From Polaribacter sp. MED152 (GTDB lineage Bacteria; Bacteroidota; Bacteroidia; Flavobacteriales; Flavobacteriaceae): a stretch of DNA of 64,000 nt. Where the stretch lies: NCBI RefSeq assembly GCF_000152945.2, contig NC_020830.1:2180501-2244500 (forward strand), written 5' to 3'. Of this stretch, positions 16,583-26,337 are shown in pieces. How positions within the stretch are numbered: position 1 is the first letter of the stretch; every line of letters begins with the position of its first letter. Below the pieces are notes generated by a model. It saw only the letters and a program-made list of their open reading frames with translations. It had not been told where the DNA came from and did no database searches. The position numbers and the translations under genes are program-made.

Positions 16583-19500
16583 ATGAATTTAAAAATTAAA
16601 TCAGTCTTATTTACGTTGCTTTTATGCTGTTCTTTCTTGTATGCACAAGAAGAGGTAACAGTAAAAGGTACAGTAACTTCAGAAGCTGATGGTGAACCAA
16701 TTTTTGGAGCTAACATTCTAGTTCTAAACACAAAAAAAGGTACAGGTACCGATTTTGATGGAAAATTTCAAATTAAAGTAAAAACTGGTGAGATTATTCA
16801 AATTTCTTACCTAGGTTTTAAAACTGTTACTATTCCTTATGTGAATCAAAAACAGTTAAACATTTCTTTAGCAGAGGATGCTAGTACTTTAGATGAAATT
16901 GTGATTGTAGGTTATGGAGATCAAAGAAAGAAAACTATAACTAGTGCTTTAACAAAAGTAGATGGAGATGATTTACAAAAACAATCTGTAGCCAGAGTAG
17001 AAGACGCCCTTAGAGGTAGAGTTGCTGGTTTAAGAATACAAACTGTAGCTTCAGAGGCTGGTGGAGATCCTAAAATTACATTAAGGGGTCCAGGTTCTGT
17101 TACAGGATCATCATCGCCATTAATTGTGGTAGATGGTATTGTTTTAGGTACAGATCCAGATATATTAGCTACAATAGATAATAATAACATAGAATCTTTA
17201 AGTGTTCTAAAAGATGCTTCTTCTGTAGCAATTTATGGTTCACGTGGTGCAAATGGAGTTATTTTAGTTACTTTAAAAAAGGGAGTTGTTGGTAAAACTT
17301 CTTTCTCTTACAATACGTTTACAGGGTATAAGTTTTCTACAAACAACGACAACTTTAACACAACAATTGCTCAAGAAAGAGCAAGATTAAATGGTTTACA
17401 AAGTGAAGTAGCTGCTATTTTGCCTTCAAGCCCAAATTTTGATAGAATTAATAGCGATTATAATAATGCATTTGCAGAGTTAGAAGCTATGGATTTTATT
17501 GCTTCTTTAGGTGGTGGTGAAACAAATTGGCAAGATGCTATTTTTACAGGTGGTTTTATTAAAAACCATTCTTTTGCTGCTAGAGGTGGTACAGATTTAA
17601 CTACGTATACTGCTTCTTTAGGAGTTTTAGAAGATCAAGGTATTGCTTTAAAAGATAACTTTAATAAATATAATATTCGAGTTAAGATTGATAGCAAATC
17701 AAAAAACAAAAAAATTAAATACGGTGCTAACGTTCGTGTGAACTATAATGATCAAGAAAGATTACCTTCTAGATTTACAGATCCATTAAGACAATTAGGG
17801 CACTTACCTTTATATTTAAATGAAGATCATTTAGATTATGTTACACAATTCTCTACAGATGTTGGTGTATCTACAGATGCTGGTAAATTATTCGAAAATT
17901 TAGGTGTTGGTAGCTATGGTTTCTCAAGAGCTTTTGATCATGTTTTTACAGTAGATCCTAACAATCCAAGATCAATTTTAAGAGATCCTGTTACAGGTTT
18001 GCCAATTGCAAGTCCGTTAACATCTGGTGGATTAACATTATCAACTACTAAGAATGTACATCCTTTAGTTCACTTCTTAGAAAGATCTAGAACTAAGAAA
18101 AAATTAGCTTTAAATGCTTCTTCATATATTGATTTTAAATTAGCAAAAGGTTTAAACTTTAGACAAACAGTTTCTGGTGTATTCAGACATAATAAATCTA
18201 CAGCAGATGACTTTTTCTTTGGTCAAGAAAATAGAGATCAAGAATCTTTTAGGTTTGAAAGAAGAGATGAGCTAAATCAATATGCATTTGAGTCTACATT
18301 AAAGTATAAGAGAGAAATTAAGAAACATAATTTTAACGGAATTCTTGGTTTTGAATATACACAGAGAGATTTTTACAGACAAGAATCTGAAGCAGTTGGT
18401 TACACTAATGATTTTAACAACAATATAGCATTAGCAGATGGTGGAACAACATATACAGATAATGGTACAGATAAATTAGTATCTTATTTTGGTAGAATCG
18501 ATTATAGCTATGATGATAAATACTTATTCCAAGTTTCAGCACGTGCAGATGGTAGTACAAGATTTGGATCTGATAATAGATTCGGATTTTTCCCTGCAGC
18601 TTCTGTGGGTTGGGTAGCTTCTAATGAAAAGTTTTTAGAAAATAACGACTTTATTTCGTTCTTAAAATTCAGAGCAAGTTATGGTGTATCTGGTTCTAAC
18701 CAAATATCAAATAACGTTTATGAATCTTTATACAGATTCGAAGAATCTTTTAGTACAATTAGTTACGATCAAAATACGGGTGTTAAGGGTATTACTTTAG
18801 CAAATCAATCTTTAGGTTGGGAAAAACTAATAGAATTTAACCCAGGTATAGATGTAACTTTTGCAGGTGGTTTATTTAGCTTAACAGCAGATTATTACAT
18901 TAGAACAAGTGAAGATTTATTATTATTTGCGCCTGTTTCTGCAACTTATGGTACAGACAACTGGTTACAGAATTTAGGTGAAGTAGAAAATAAAGGGGTA
19001 GAGTTAGAATTAAGCTCTAGAGTTATTACTAGAGAAAACTTTAGATGGACAGCCTCTGGACAATTTTCTCTAAACAGAAATGAAGTAAAAAGTTTGGGAA
19101 GTAATGAGCAAATTATTTCGAGAATTGATCAAGATACAAGACCAACAGAATTTATAGCAAGAGTTGGGCAGCCAATTACTTCTTTTTATGGTTGGGTTTA
19201 CGATAGAGAAATTCCTTTAGAGTGGGTAGATAATCCTTTTAACAGATTTAATAATGATTTTGCAGATGTTTACGTAAAAGATTTAAATGGTGATGGTATT
19301 ATTGATGGGGATGATAGAACAGAATTAGGTAGCCCTTATCCAGATTTTGAATGGGGTTTCAATTCAGATTTCGCATTCTATGATTTTGATCTTTCATTAC
19401 AATTACAAGGTTCTCATGGAGCAGAAGTTAGAGTGGCAGATTTAGACCAACTTTATTATGCAAGTGAATCTGCAGTAAACGAAGTTTCTAACTTTCCAGA

Positions 19501-19813
19501 TAGAGATTTAACAGTGCACAGAAGGTTTACAGATGATCATATTCAAGATGCTTCTTTCATTGCATTAAGAAATGTAACTTTAGGTTATACTTTTCCAACA
19601 GATGTTACTGATAAGCTGAATATTAACAGATTAAGGTTATATTTAACTGGTGAAAATTTATTATTCTTCACAGCTAAAGGTTATGAAGGTTTTAATCCAG
19701 AAGCACAAGGTCAAACATCAAATAATGCAAATACACCTTTAACTGCAGGTTACCAAAGAGGAGATGGTCCTATAGTAAGAACAGTATCAGCAGGTATTAA
19801 CTTTCAATTTTAA
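16583..19813 (+). CDS. susC: SusC-like TonB-dependent receptor (pair 1)
   Basis: About 1076 residues from ATG 16583; I reject the in-frame TTG at 16577. A signal peptide ends near SFLYAQ. A CarboxypepD_reg-like domain follows (VKGTVTSEADGEPIFGAN, residues about 26-100), then a TonB-box-like DEIVIVGYGDQ, the plug domain with PLIVVDGIVLG and IYGSRGANGVILVTLKKG, and a 22-strand barrel ending in aromatic INFQF. SusC proteins import glycan oligomers across the outer membrane with TonB energy. The susD gene follows after 6 bp. In this locus the cargo should be alginate oligosaccharides. Confidence 0.96.
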   Translation: MNLKIKSVLFTLLLCCSFLYAQEEVTVKGTVTSEADGEPIFGANILVLNTKKGTGTDFDGKFQIKVKTGEIIQISYLGFKTVTIPYVNQKQLNISLAEDASTLDEIVIVGYGDQRKKTITSALTKVDGDDLQKQSVARVEDALRGRVAGLRIQTVASEAGGDPKITLRGPGSVTGSSSPLIVVDGIVLGTDPDILATIDNNNIESLSVLKDASSVAIYGSRGANGVILVTLKKGVVGKTSFSYNTFTGYKFSTNNDNFNTTIAQERARLNGLQSEVAAILPSSPNFDRINSDYNNAFAELEAMDFIASLGGGETNWQDAIFTGGFIKNHSFAARGGTDLTTYTASLGVLEDQGIALKDNFNKYNIRVKIDSKSKNKKIKYGANVRVNYNDQERLPSRFTDPLRQLGHLPLYLNEDHLDYVTQFSTDVGVSTDAGKLFENLGVGSYGFSRAFDHVFTVDPNNPRSILRDPVTGLPIASPLTSGGLTLSTTKNVHPLVHFLERSRTKKKLALNASSYIDFKLAKGLNFRQTVSGVFRHNKSTADDFFFGQENRDQESFRFERRDELNQYAFESTLKYKREIKKHNFNGILGFEYTQRDFYRQESEAVGYTNDFNNNIALADGGTTYTDNGTDKLVSYFGRIDYSYDDKYLFQVSARADGSTRFGSDNRFGFFPAASVGWVASNEKFLENNDFISFLKFRASYGVSGSNQISNNVYESLYRFEESFSTISYDQNTGVKGITLANQSLGWEKLIEFNPGIDVTFAGGLFSLTADYYIRTSEDLLLFAPVSATYGTDNWLQNLGEVENKGVELELSSRVITRENFRWTASGQFSLNRNEVKSLGSNEQIISRIDQDTRPTEFIARVGQPITSFYGWVYDREIPLEWVDNPFNRFNNDFADVYVKDLNGDGIIDGDDRTELGSPYPDFEWGFNSDFAFYDFDLSLQLQGSHGAEVRVADLDQLYYASESAVNEVSNFPDRDLTVHRRFTDDHIQDASFIALRNVTLGYTFPTDVTDKLNINRLRLYLTGENLLFFTAKGYEGFNPEAQGQTSNNANTPLTAGYQRGDGPIVRTVSAGINFQF

Positions 19814-19819
19814 TTAATT

Positions 19820-21415
19820 ATGAAAAATATATATAAAAATATAATCGTAGGTTTTTCTTTCTTAGCTTTATTGACAAGTTGTGAAACTGAACTAGATTTA
19901 AGCAATCCAACTGCTTTATCTTTAGAAGAGTTACTGCAGACAGATGATGGTTTTATTGCACTTTCAAATGGTATTTTAGATGCATACCAAAAAGTGCCTG
20001 CAAATGAATTTTACTTAACCGAATTAAGATCAGATAATGTAAGAGCAAATTCAGAGAATGGAAACTTTCCGTTAATTAGTTCTTATAATGTAGATCCTAA
20101 TAATGGTGATGTTGCAACCTACTACTCAAATAATATGCATACAATTAAGCATGCAAATACTATTATAGATAACAGGTTTTTAGCACCAGAAAGTCAACAA
20201 TATACTGTTGGTGAAGCTTATTTTATGCGTGCATTATGTCACTTTAATTTAGTAAGAGCTTACCAAAATGTGCCTTACATAGATAAAGTTTTAGACGTAA
20301 CAAAGAACGAGGCATTAGATTATCCTCAATTACCAGAAGCAGAAGTTTATGAAAAAATTATTGAAGATTTTAAAACTTCTATTGCTTATTTAGATGGTGC
20401 AACTGTAGATAGATATCGTCCTTCAAAAGGTGCTGCTATTTGTTTAGCTGCTAAAGCTTATTTAAGTCAGCCAAGTCCTAATTATGGAGAAGCTGAATTA
20501 TTATTAGCTTCTGTAGTAGAAAACAGCGCTTCTTACAATTACAATCTATTATTTACAGAAAGAAGCAATGCTAGACAGTTTGAGTTTAATGCAGATCCTG
20601 CAGATCCAACAAATGATTTACTAACAGATGATGAGTATAATGCAAACTTGGTAATTGACTATGGTAACATTTTTGGTAACGAAATTTCAGATGGTTATAC
20701 AGATGGTGTTTTAGACGGTTCATGGTCTAACAACCCAGGTTTAGAAATTAACAATGAGGTTATTTTCTCTATTGCTTATGATTTAGTAAGTAGTGATAAC
20801 TATGTAACTAGTGATAGTGGTTTAGATGATCAAGTAGAAACAGATTCTGAATCTCATAGTTTTGCAATGACTTTACAAGGGCCTTCAAATGGTGTTAATA
20901 TTGCAACTTTAGAGTTTTTAGATGTAATTAAACCAGAAGAGCAACCAGTAAGATTTTATGCAAGTATAGATGCTTTATCTTATAACCCTGCAGATATTAC
21001 GAACGATACTTTTAATGCTAAATTTCCTACAGATGGTGAAATTGGTGACAATGATTGGATTGTTTTAAGATATGCAGATGTTCTTTTATTATATGCAGAA
21101 GCAATATTAGCTGGTGGAGATTCTACTACAGATACTAGAGCTTTAGCTGCTTTTAACCAAGTTAGAAGAAGAGCAGGTTTAGATGAAGAAGCAATTTTAA
21201 CAAAACAAGCTTTATTAGACGAAAGACAAGTAGAATTCGTTTATGAAAATCAACGTTTATACGACTTAATAAGATTTAATGAAGCAGATAATGTGTTAGG
21301 TACATTCTCAACAAATAATAGTTTGAACTATACAAGTGGTAAGAAATATTTACCATTTCCTCAGAGAGAGATAGATAACTTACCTAACTTTTACAAACAA
21401 AATAATGGATACTAA
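19820..21415 (+). CDS. susD: SusD-like surface glycan-binding lipoprotein (pair 1)
   Basis: 531 residues. The lipobox LTSC gives Cys21. The RagB/SusD features are present: helical TPR-like packing, GEAYFMRALCHFNLVRAYQNVPY, the C-terminal ADVLLLYAEAIL segment with FNQVRRRAGL, then DERQVEFVYENQRLYDLIRF and a YLPFPQREI close. The protein caps the SusC barrel and binds oligomers. It is cotranscribed with susC and with the two PKD-containing lipoproteins downstream. Confidence 0.96.
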   Translation: MKNIYKNIIVGFSFLALLTSCETELDLSNPTALSLEELLQTDDGFIALSNGILDAYQKVPANEFYLTELRSDNVRANSENGNFPLISSYNVDPNNGDVATYYSNNMHTIKHANTIIDNRFLAPESQQYTVGEAYFMRALCHFNLVRAYQNVPYIDKVLDVTKNEALDYPQLPEAEVYEKIIEDFKTSIAYLDGATVDRYRPSKGAAICLAAKAYLSQPSPNYGEAELLLASVVENSASYNYNLLFTERSNARQFEFNADPADPTNDLLTDDEYNANLVIDYGNIFGNEISDGYTDGVLDGSWSNNPGLEINNEVIFSIAYDLVSSDNYVTSDSGLDDQVETDSESHSFAMTLQGPSNGVNIATLEFLDVIKPEEQPVRFYASIDALSYNPADITNDTFNAKFPTDGEIGDNDWIVLRYADVLLLYAEAILAGGDSTTDTRALAAFNQVRRRAGLDEEAILTKQALLDERQVEFVYENQRLYDLIRFNEADNVLGTFSTNNSLNYTSGKKYLPFPQREIDNLPNFYKQNNGY

Positions 21416-21428
21416 AATTTATATACTT

Positions 21429-22613
21429 ATGAAAAAGCAGATATCTAGATTTACATACATTACATTAACATCACTTTTGTTGTTTGTATCTTGTGTAGAT
21501 GACGATTTACCAGGAGTTGGAGATCTACCAGATTTCACAAATCCTACTCCATTTTACAATTTTTCAGATGTATCATCATCAGAATTTGATTGTAATGATG
21601 TAGAAATTTCAGCAAATTATGATTTTCAATTTCAAGCTGGTTCTAACTTAGCAGTAAATGGTACTCAATATGAGTGGTCTGTTACTCCAGATGCAGGTGT
21701 AGTTTTAATCAATAAAGACTTACCAGTTTTAGAACAACAAATAGATGCACAATTAGCTACAGTTGTTGCCATTGAAAATGAAATTGCAAAAATTGAGTTT
21801 AAATTACCTTGTGAAACAAATCAGGCAAAAATTGATGTTTTAGAAGCACAGTTGGCAGATTTTAAAGTGCAATTACAAATAGAGCAAGATGCTTTATCAG
21901 ATGAAACATTAGCAGCAGTTGCAGATTTACAAGCTCAAATAGCAGCTTTACCTGCAGCAACTTTACAAGATCAAGAATTAATTTTCTCTTTTCCTGGACC
22001 AGATACTTACACTGTTGGCTTAACAGTTACAGATAATTTAGGAAAATCAGAATATACAGAAAAGTTAATTACAGTAAATCAAGCAGTACCACAAATTCCA
22101 GTTCCAGAAATTGGTGAGCCAAGTTTTGAAGACAATAGCTTGTTTGATGGTACAGGAGATGGTAGAGATTCTTGGAGAGCACCTAGTAGTTCAAGGTGGG
22201 GTAGTGTGTTTCAAATCAATACAGACACAAACCCAGTAGATGCTCCAAATTTACCAGATGGTAGACAAGCAGCTAAGTTTCCTGCAGATGGTACAAGAAC
22301 AGGTTATCAAGAAATTGAGGTAACCCCAGGTGCAACTTATGTATTAACTTACTTCAGTGCGTTTGAAGAAAATTCTTTTGGAGATTTAACAGTTTCTATC
22401 ATTAACACAAATGCAGATAGTTTAGCAGATGCACAGTTAGATGCTAATATTATCGCACAAAGAACAGACAATAACATTGGTAGAGTAGATAATGTTTTTA
22501 AGAAACATGCACTTACTTTTGAGGCAGGTACAAATGAATCAGTAATAATTTTATTAAGAGGTTCAGGTGTAGAAAGTAGATTAGATGCTTTTGATATTTC
22601 AGTAAAACAATAA
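21429..22613 (+). CDS. SusE/F-position surface lipoprotein with coiled-coil insert and C-terminal CBM-like domain
   Basis: About 394 residues from ATG 21429, chosen because the lipoprotein signal MKKQISRFTY...LLFVSC begins there; an upstream ATG at 21405 overlaps susD. Residues about 45-85 start a PKD-like fold (NGTQYEWSVTPDAGVVL). This is broken by about 100 residues rich in Gln, Ala, Leu and Glu with heptad character (LEQQIDAQLATVV... LEAQLADFKVQLQIEQ). The fold then resumes with FSFPGPDTYTVGLTVTDNLG. The last 165 residues form a jelly-roll-like domain ending in SRLDAFDISVKQ. The position after susD suggests a surface alginate-binding protein. Confidence 0.72.
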   Translation: MKKQISRFTYITLTSLLLFVSCVDDDLPGVGDLPDFTNPTPFYNFSDVSSSEFDCNDVEISANYDFQFQAGSNLAVNGTQYEWSVTPDAGVVLINKDLPVLEQQIDAQLATVVAIENEIAKIEFKLPCETNQAKIDVLEAQLADFKVQLQIEQDALSDETLAAVADLQAQIAALPAATLQDQELIFSFPGPDTYTVGLTVTDNLGKSEYTEKLITVNQAVPQIPVPEIGEPSFEDNSLFDGTGDGRDSWRAPSSSRWGSVFQINTDTNPVDAPNLPDGRQAAKFPADGTRTGYQEIEVTPGATYVLTYFSAFEENSFGDLTVSIINTNADSLADAQLDANIIAQRTDNNIGRVDNVFKKHALTFEAGTNESVIILLRGSGVESRLDAFDISVKQ

Positions 22614-22639
22614 AAAACATTTAAAAAAAATTAATAATT

Positions 22640-24118
22640 ATGATAAATAGAAATCACAAAACATTTAAGGCTAGCACTTTAATGCTGTTCTTTATGTTTT
22701 TAGGTATTGTCTCATGTTATGATAGTGGTTATGAAGAGTTTACGCCTCCTACAGGAAATGTAAACAATATTCAACCAAGCACATTATTTACTACAAGTCC
22801 AAAACCAGATGATAACTTATCTGTAATCTTTAGAAGTTATTCTACAGATGCAGTTTCTTACGCTTGGGATTTTGGAGATGGAGGTAGCTCTGCAGAAGCA
22901 AACCCAGATTATACATATGCAGAAGGTGGTTTATTCAATGTAAAATTAACAACTACAAGTTCAGATGGTTTACAAGCAGTAGATTCTGCTTTTGTAGATC
23001 CTATTTCTGTAGATTTTTCTTTTACTTCTGTAGATTCTCAAGTTACTTTTACAAACACAACTTCAGGTGCACAGAGTTTAACGTGGGATTTTGGAGATGG
23101 TGATACAGTAGAGTGGAATGCAGATGACACACAAAGCGATCCAGATTTTAGCCCAATACATACGTATGCTACAGCAGAAACTTTTGAAGTTACGTTAACT
23201 GCAACAACATTTTTAGGTAAACAAGTTTCTGTTACAAAAAAAGTAGAAGGTTTAGTATTAGCTGCAATTCCAGATTTTACATTTACTACAAATTCACTTA
23301 CAGCAACCTTTACAGATGCTTCTTTATTAGCAGTTTCTCATAGTTGGGATTTTGGTGACGGATCAACATCAACAGAACAAAACCCATCACATACGTATGC
23401 ACAATTAGGTACTTACGATGTAACTTTAACTATTACAAATAGTGCAGGTGTACCAAGAACAATTACAAAACCAGTACCTGTAGGTGGTGTAAAAGCTACT
23501 TTCAAGGCTATTGTGTTAAATGGTACTGCAAATGATTGGACAGCCTCTACAGGTGACAATGCTGATGCTTGGGATATGACTCCAAACTCAACAATTAAAG
23601 ATAATTCAGGTGCAACTGTAGATAGCCCTTATAGAGCTATTTGGTATAATAAAGATTTAAATGATTATATCGATGCTACTTACTGTACAAGTGAGCAGCC
23701 AGGTTCTACCAGTGATGGTAATAAATTCGGACCAAATGCAGGTGGAGGAAGAGGAGTAAAACTAAGTAATAGCTGTAGAAGATTGTATCAAGTTGTAGCA
23801 GTAGAGCCAGGAGTAGAATACACCTTTACTATTGACACAAGATCAGAAGCAGCAGGTATAAACACAGAAGTATTTATTTTAAATAAAGAAATTACAACAG
23901 AAGTAAATATTGAAGATCATGCAGATGGTTATTTCGATATTACTAATGATTTTAACTCTAGCAAGAGTTCATCAAGCAATGATACTTTTACAACTACCAG
24001 TTTTGTTTTCAAAGCAACATCTAATACAGCAGTAATTTATGTTAGAGCTTTAAAAGCAGTAGATAGCAGTAACGAAGTGTTTATTGATAATATTGATATT
24101 ATTACCCCAGGTTTTTAA
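22640..24118 (+). CDS. Surface lipoprotein with three PKD domains and a C-terminal CBM-like domain
   Basis: 492 residues with a lipoprotein signal ending in VSC. Three PKD repeats each carry the WDFGDG motif: YAWDFGDGGSS, LTWDFGDGDTV and HSWDFGDGSTS. The C-terminal 200 residues hold RRLYQVVAVEPGVEYTFTID, TAVIYVRALKAVDSS and the closing VFIDNIDIITPG. The same arrangement appears in the T9SS protein at 12084. It is the last gene of the susCD operon and precedes a strong hairpin. I infer that it extends a glycan-binding head from the cell surface. Confidence 0.8.
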   Translation: MINRNHKTFKASTLMLFFMFLGIVSCYDSGYEEFTPPTGNVNNIQPSTLFTTSPKPDDNLSVIFRSYSTDAVSYAWDFGDGGSSAEANPDYTYAEGGLFNVKLTTTSSDGLQAVDSAFVDPISVDFSFTSVDSQVTFTNTTSGAQSLTWDFGDGDTVEWNADDTQSDPDFSPIHTYATAETFEVTLTATTFLGKQVSVTKKVEGLVLAAIPDFTFTTNSLTATFTDASLLAVSHSWDFGDGSTSTEQNPSHTYAQLGTYDVTLTITNSAGVPRTITKPVPVGGVKATFKAIVLNGTANDWTASTGDNADAWDMTPNSTIKDNSGATVDSPYRAIWYNKDLNDYIDATYCTSEQPGSTSDGNKFGPNAGGGRGVKLSNSCRRLYQVVAVEPGVEYTFTIDTRSEAAGINTEVFILNKEITTEVNIEDHADGYFDITNDFNSSKSSSSNDTFTTTSFVFKATSNTAVIYVRALKAVDSSNEVFIDNIDIITPGF

Positions 24119-24134
24119 TAATATTGGTTTTTGC

Positions 24135-24176
24135 TGTATGAAATTTTAAAAAAAGTATAAATTTCATACATTTTAA
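24135..24176. terminator. Intrinsic terminator after the first susCD operon
   Basis: A perfect 12-bp repeat, TGTATGAAATTT (24135-24146) and AAATTTCATACA (24159-24170), with a 12-nt A-rich loop, followed by TTTTAAT. Confidence 0.8.
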
Positions 24177-24280
24177 TAAAATGGTACCATATAATGGTAG
24201 TTTTCAGTACGTTTGTGCTCTTAAATTAAACTACAATTAAATATCATTTAATAAGCTATTAACCTTAAAAAATTTAGGAA

Positions 24281-24982
24281 ATGAAGTTAGAAACACTCGC
24301 AAAATTAGACCAATCTAAGATTCAGAAGAGTATTATTTCACAAATTCGTGATTTAATAAACTTTAAGAATTTAGAACCTGGAGACAAATTACCATCTGAA
24401 AGAATGCTTTCAGAAAAATTTGGAGTTTCTAGAAGTAATATTAGAGAGGCTATAGAAAAGCTTGAGTTTTATGGGTTGTTAAAATCTATTCCACAAAGTG
24501 GAACTTTCGTTGCAAATATTGGGGTAATAGCTATGAATGGTATGATAGAAGATATTCTACGTTTAGAAGATCCTGATTTCAAATCATTAGTAGAAACAAG
24601 AATTTTATTAGAATTAAAAACAGTAAGGTTAGCAGCTACTAGAAGAACAGAAGAAGATTTAGAAAATATTGAGGAGGCATTATATGCTTATAAAGAAAAA
24701 GCAATAAATGGTCAAGATGCTGTACAAGAAGATTTATTATTTCATTTAGCTATCGCAAAAGCAAGTGGAAACAGCACAATGAATACATTTATGTTAATTA
24801 TAATTCCAGAAATCATTACAAATTTTCAAAAATATCATGTTTGTGATGCTGGCTTAACCAAAAGAGGTATTGATGATCATCAAGCAATTTTTGATGCCAT
24901 TAAGAATCAAGAACCTCAATTAGCAAAACAAAAAATGAAAGAGCACTTTAGAGAGCTTTATCAATACTGTTATAGCAGTTAA
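24281..24982 (+). CDS. GntR-family transcription regulator, FadR subfamily
   Basis: 233 residues. The N-terminal winged helix (about 10-75) has LEPGDKLPSERMLSEKFGVS and RSNIREAIEKLEFYGLL. The C-terminal FCD effector domain has Arg and His metal or ligand positions (VETRILLE, LLFHLAIA, DDHQAIFDAI, MKEHFREL). It is the only regulator gene in the alginate locus, and it heads an operon with the MFS and SDR genes. FadR-type regulators of hexuronate use bind TTGGTnnACCAA-type boxes, and exactly such boxes precede five transcription units here. A GntR-type repressor (AusR) is known for alginate use in Zobellia. The effector is probably a monomer such as DEH or KDG (inference). Confidence 0.9.
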   Translation: MKLETLAKLDQSKIQKSIISQIRDLINFKNLEPGDKLPSERMLSEKFGVSRSNIREAIEKLEFYGLLKSIPQSGTFVANIGVIAMNGMIEDILRLEDPDFKSLVETRILLELKTVRLAATRRTEEDLENIEEALYAYKEKAINGQDAVQEDLLFHLAIAKASGNSTMNTFMLIIIPEIITNFQKYHVCDAGLTKRGIDDHQAIFDAIKNQEPQLAKQKMKEHFRELYQYCYSS

Positions 24983-24996
24983 AATAAACAAATAGA

Positions 24997-26298
24997 ATGA
25001 AGATAAAAGGATTACGTTGGTGGGTTGTAGGGCTAGTAGCTTTGGCTGCAGTTATAAACTACATAGATAGACAGGCTTTTGGAGCTTTATGGCCAGACAT
25101 TGCTAAAGAATTATTTCCTGATATGACTTCAGATGAAACGAAGCTTATCTATGGTACTATTTCTGCTGTTTTTATCTTGTCTTATGCTGCAGGTCAAACA
25201 ATCTTTGGAAAAATCTTTGATTGGATTGGTACTAGAATAGGATTTGCACTATCAATAGGAATTTGGTCTCTAGCAACAATGGTTCATGCATTTGCTAAAG
25301 GAATGATAAGTTTTTCGATTTTTAGATCTATTTTAGGAATAGCAGAAGCTGGTAACTGGCCAGGTGCTGCAAAGGCCAATGCAGAATGGTTTCCTACGAA
25401 AGAAAGAGCTTTTGCTCAAGGAATATTTAATTCTGGAGCAGCTATAGGTGGTATCGTAGCTTATCCAATAATAGGTTTACTTTCTGTTTATTTATCATGG
25501 CAAGCTATATTTGTTTGTGTTGGTTTGGTTGGTCTTTTATGGTTAGTACCTTGGTTGTTTATCGTTAAATCATCACCAGACAAACATCCTTGGTTATCAG
25601 AAGACGAAAAAAAATACATTCTATCTGGTCAAAGAAATGAAGATGCTGATAAAGATGGTAATTTTGAAGAAGGTTATAATCCTAGTACAGGAAAATTATT
25701 AAAACATAAAGAAAGTTGGGGCGTAATTATAGCTTCAGCTGCAATAGATCCTATTTGGTGGTTATTCATTGTGTGGATTCCTATCTACCTTAACGAAGTA
25801 TTTGGTTTAGATGTAAAAGAAATTGCATTTTCTGCATGGGTACCTTATGTTGGTGCTATGCTTGGTGCTTGGTTTGGAGGTCTTTTGGCTCAGAATAGAT
25901 TAAGTAAAGGATGGTCTGTAGACAAAACACGAAAAATGGTAATTACATTAGGTTGTTTAGTTATGATTCCTTGTTTCTTTTTATTGAAAGCTCCTGGATC
26001 TGCTATAAATGCAGTTATTATTATGGCAGTACTTTTATTTGGTTTCCAAATAGCAATTGGTAACGTTCAAACTTTACCAAGTGATATGTTTAGTGGAAAA
26101 GTAGTAGGAACATTATCTGGATTTGCTGGAACAGCAGCGAAATTAGGAGCCTTTGGACTTACAATATTAGTACCTATGTTAACTACAGGAGGTAATTATA
26201 CTTCAGCTTTTTTAATAGGAGGAGCTTTAGCAATAGTGGCATTATTAGCAGTTTGGGTATTATGTCCTAAAATTGAACCAATCAAAGAATCAAAATAA
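24997..26298 (+). CDS. MFS hexuronate-type transporter (ExuT/ACS family)
   Basis: 433 residues with 12 predicted membrane helices. Motifs of the anion:cation symporter family are clear: AAVINYIDRQAFGALWP in TM1, FRSILGIAEAGNWPGAAKA, and EWFPTKERAFAQGIFNSGA in the first half. The family includes hexuronate carriers. Next to an SDR and a GntR regulator in an alginate locus, the likely substrate is DEH or another unsaturated monouronate moved from periplasm to cytoplasm. It lies 14 bp after the gntR gene and 39 bp before the SDR. Confidence 0.9.
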   Translation: MKIKGLRWWVVGLVALAAVINYIDRQAFGALWPDIAKELFPDMTSDETKLIYGTISAVFILSYAAGQTIFGKIFDWIGTRIGFALSIGIWSLATMVHAFAKGMISFSIFRSILGIAEAGNWPGAAKANAEWFPTKERAFAQGIFNSGAAIGGIVAYPIIGLLSVYLSWQAIFVCVGLVGLLWLVPWLFIVKSSPDKHPWLSEDEKKYILSGQRNEDADKDGNFEEGYNPSTGKLLKHKESWGVIIASAAIDPIWWLFIVWIPIYLNEVFGLDVKEIAFSAWVPYVGAMLGAWFGGLLAQNRLSKGWSVDKTRKMVITLGCLVMIPCFFLLKAPGSAINAVIIMAVLLFGFQIAIGNVQTLPSDMFSGKVVGTLSGFAGTAAKLGAFGLTILVPMLTTGGNYTSAFLIGGALAIVALLAVWVLCPKIEPIKESK

Positions 26299-26337
26299 AT
26301 TAAAATCAGTTCATAAAATTATATAAATATTAGAAAA

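Noticed and set aside
24181..24190. ATGGTACCAT palindrome before the GntR gene as an autoregulatory operator
   Set aside because: It lacks the 2-nt spacer of the other boxes and is a single copy. Autoregulation is possible but this site is not good evidence.
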